Notes under the pieces: generated by a model | The model's input: only the letters and a program-made list of their open reading frames with translations | What the model was told of the DNA's origin: nothing | The model's database searches: none | Source: Verrucomicrobiota bacterium | Lineage (GTDB): Bacteria > Verrucomicrobiota > Verrucomicrobiia > Chthoniobacterales > Terrimicrobiaceae | Direction: 5' to 3' | Assembly (NCBI GenBank): GCA_026398285.1 | Contig: JAPLTI010000331.1 | Location: 2,600 to 8,435, forward strand | DNA length: 5,836 nucleotides | In this document: positions 5,328 through 5,836 of the stretch, one piece after another | Layout of the letters: every line of letters begins with the position of its first letter | Position numbering within the stretch: position 1 is the first letter of the stretch | Made by a program: the position numbers and the translations under genes

Positions 5328-5544
5328 CTACATTCGATGAATCCGTTGTTCGCGGATTCGGAGCCCAGCTTCAACCTTCCCGACTTTTCCGCCATAGGGT
5401 TAAGGCCCCATGCGCCTCGCGAGAGATTGAACGATTCGCCCGCCTCCTACAAATCAGGCCAACACCCCATACCAGCTATTTCCGGAGCATGCGTTAATGG
5501 CCGCCTCGAATTCATCGAGAAACAAACACACAAACATACAAAAA
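5328..5544. other. Divergent intergenic region of ubiB-type and FAS1 genes
   Basis: This 217-nt region must hold the promoters of two divergent genes. Besides the stem at 5339-5359 it contains a 5-bp dyad CTCGA/TCGAG (5505-5519) 25 nt before the FAS1 start, and an A/C-rich, unstructured leader (5520-5544) with no Shine-Dalgarno. No promoter hexamers could be assigned with confidence. Confidence 0.5.
5339..5359 (-). promoter_or_regulatory. Hairpin in the leader of the ubiB-type gene
   Basis: GAATCCG (5339-5345) and CGGATTC (5353-5359) form a perfect 7-bp stem with a seven-base loop. In the minus-strand mRNA it ends 11 nt before the ATG, where a Shine-Dalgarno would be expected. It could be a translational control stem or a dyad operator. 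A shorter alternative pairing, ATTC with GAAT just downstream (5332-5342), would compete with it. Confidence 0.45.
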
Positions 5545-5836
5545 TGAAAGCATACCTCACCATCACCACCATGGCCGCCGCACTTGCGGTTGCCACACTC
5601 ACACCTCAACGCGCCAGCGCTGCAGATCCAAGCGCTCCTGCAGTGGCCATGCCAGACATCGTGGCTGCAGCCGCAAGCAAGCCAGAGCTGAGCACCCTTG
5701 TCACTGCGATCAAGGCAGCGGAACTCGTCACTGTCCTCCAAGGGCAGGGGCCGTTCACTGTCTTCGCTCCGACCAACGCAGCTTTCAAAAAACTCCCCGA
5801 AGGCCAACTTGAAGACCTGCTCAAACCTGAAAATCG
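5545..5836 (+). CDS. Secreted fasciclin (FAS1) domain protein, N-terminal part
   Basis: The gene begins at an ATG and runs off the window after 97 codons with no stop. Residues 1-26 look like a Sec signal peptide: Lys2, an Ala/Leu/Val core and a RASA|A cleavage site near residue 26. After a short Ala/Pro linker the FAS1 domain begins at about residue 38 with DIVAAAASKPELSTLVTAIKAA (given as positions 38-59; key residues Leu49, Leu52 and Ile56) and contains the diagnostic FTVFAPTNAAF (71-81), the family's H1 motif. The second motif (H2, a YHVV-like strand) would lie beyond the window. Bacterial FAS1 proteins are exported and generally act in adhesion or surface interactions, though their exact ligands are usually unknown. 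The start codon has an A/C-rich leader and no Shine-Dalgarno. The gene diverges from the ubiB-type gene. The domain call is firm; the total length and any further domains cannot be known. Confidence 0.9.

Noticed and set aside
5427..5453. TTGAAC ... TACAAA as a -35/-10 pair for the FAS1 gene
   Set aside because: The spacer is only 15 bases and the -10 match is imperfect; such a pair is expected by chance in a region of this size.
1..5836. tRNA, rRNA or insertion-sequence ends
   Set aside because: No cloverleaf-type arms with a TTCGA-like T loop, no rRNA signature and no transposase or paired terminal repeats were found by reading both strands.

Overview
The window looks like chromosomal DNA of a free-living Gram-negative bacterium. 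The evidence is a lipoprotein signal on a SOUL-family protein, a full-length UbiB/ABC1 kinase-like protein, a secreted FAS1 protein with an Ala-Ser-Ala cleavage site, and weak or absent Shine-Dalgarno signals on several genes. The intergenic CTTxGxG-type repeat tracts and the mix of genes remind me of Verrucomicrobiota or the wider PVC group. That assignment is an impression from memory and was not tested.

Left part (1-2205, + strand): a compact accessory-type cluster. It starts with a 5'-truncated gene of unknown function (2-442). A gamma-glutamylcyclotransferase-like protein (439-1029) follows with a 4-nt ATGA overlap, and then a small HEPN-domain protein with an R-x4-H motif (1022-1516) with an 8-nt overlap. 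These three are almost certainly one transcript. A 155-nt spacer holding a 10-bp direct repeat and a perfect 10-bp hairpin leads to an unrecognised 177-residue protein (1672-2205). The HEPN gene is clearly AT-richer (about 42% G+C counted by hand over 1201-1440) than the ubiB-type gene (about 58% over 4861-5040). The overlapping unknown/GGCT-like/HEPN trio is the best candidate here for an undescribed toxin- or defence-like module, but its function is inference.

Middle (2206-3568): a 300-nt non-coding stretch carries two strong hairpins and two tracts of 8-nt repeats. One hairpin works as an intrinsic terminator for the minus-strand SOUL lipoprotein gene (2507-3100). Diverging from that gene is a small, Lys-rich, histone H1-like protein (3221-3568).

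Right part (3569-5836): a complete UbiB/ABC1/AarF-family gene on the minus strand (3627-5327) converges on the H1-like gene. It diverges from the start of a secreted fasciclin-domain (FAS1) gene that runs off the window end (5545-5836). The ubiB-type leader contains a 7-bp stem where a Shine-Dalgarno would normally sit. These right-hand genes look like ordinary chromosomal housekeeping or envelope genes, each in its own transcription unit.
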